Part shown: positions 5,725 to 5,874 of the stretch, piece by piece | Layout of the letters: every line of letters begins with the position of its first letter | How positions within the stretch are numbered: position 1 is the stretch's first letter | Assembly: GCA_022710245.1 (NCBI GenBank) | Contig: JAKLHH010000535.1 | Location: forward strand, 1 to 5,874 | Source of the DNA: Myxococcota bacterium | GTDB lineage: Bacteria; Myxococcota; Polyangia; GCA-2747355; JAKLHH01 | Reading direction: 5' to 3' | DNA length: 5,874 bases | Translations under genes and position numbers: made by a program | Notes under the pieces: model-generated | The model's input: the letters and a program-made list of their open reading frames with translations, nothing else | What the model was told of the DNA's origin: nothing | Database searches by the model: none

Positions 5725-5874
5725 CAGCCCTCAGGTCAACGCGATCAACGCGATCAACGCTCCCCCCCCGTCGAAGCCTCGACAGAGCCCTCCGACGCCG
5801 TGACGCTCGGACCGCTCCCCGAAGGACCCTCGGCGAGCGCCAGGAGCGACCGCTCCGCCCGAACGCTCAACGCT
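5725..5874. other. Non-coding stretch after the radical SAM gene
   Basis: No plausible gene is seen on either strand. Besides the 9-bp repeats it holds a 5-bp inverted repeat with 6-base loop (5720-5735), GTCGA/TCGAC with a 4-base loop (5770-5783), and GGAGCG/CGCTCC (5843-5856). All lack a T-run, so none is a convincing intrinsic terminator. A promoter for a gene beyond the window was not recognised. Confidence 0.5.
5734..5760. repeat. Three tandem 9-bp repeats after the radical SAM gene
   Basis: GGTCAACGC is followed by two perfect GATCAACGC units, starting ten bases after the stop codon. A further TCAACGCT, matching the end of the array (5754-5761), occurs at 5867-5874. The array is non-coding. 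It is too short for CRISPR and has no spacers. Confidence 0.75.

Noticed and set aside
5734..5760. Tandem repeats as a CRISPR array
   Set aside because: Units are 9 bases and directly adjacent, with no spacers and no cas genes nearby.
5720..5856. Small inverted repeats after the radical SAM gene as an intrinsic terminator
   Set aside because: Stems are only 5-6 bp and none is followed by a T-run. Such pairs are common by chance in GC-rich DNA.

Overview
The window is a strongly GC-rich, gene-dense bacterial segment. G/C dominates third codon positions, so long open frames also appear on the wrong strands. The gene families fit a surface- or flagellin-glycan locus of a Gram-negative bacterium: two MAF/MptE-like (DUF115) proteins, a TIGR04372-type glycosyltransferase domain, a UDP-galactopyranose-mutase-like flavoprotein and a B12-binding radical SAM enzyme. 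Very high GC, sigma-54-type promoter matches and DUF115 genes would suit Myxococcota or another former deltaproteobacterial lineage. That placement is inference; no marker gene is present.

Layout. Three genes run leftwards as one apparent operon. First comes a large DUF115/TIGR04372 fusion protein (about 3907 to 1571). A UDP-galactopyranose-mutase-like protein follows (1574 to 339), overlapping the fusion gene by ATGA. Last is the 5' part of a second MAF-like gene (337 to beyond base 1), one base after the previous stop. A B12-binding radical SAM gene runs rightwards (4114 to 5724). About 200 bp separate the two divergent units. The last 150 bp (5725-5874) are non-coding as far as can be seen.

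The most striking signal is in the divergent intergenic region. Each transcription unit is preceded by a near-perfect sigma-54 (-24/-12) promoter match, at 4086-4101 (+) and 3920-3935 (-). In both, exactly 12 bases lie between the last base of the match and the start codon. The two 31-bp promoter-to-start modules are identical at 23 of 31 positions. An imperfect 25-bp palindrome (4011-4035) lies between them, where an enhancer-binding protein could serve both. The geometry also selects the GTG at 3907 as the fusion gene's start, and it predicts almost leaderless mRNAs, which would be unusual.

Working model (inference): a co-regulated glycan module. The mutase-like protein may rearrange or otherwise modify a nucleotide sugar. 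The MAF-like and TIGR04372 domains may transfer sugars to a protein or glycan acceptor. The divergent radical SAM enzyme may methylate or rearrange a component. Several UDP-galactopyranose mutase active-site residues appear replaced, so the chemistry may not be galactofuranose formation.
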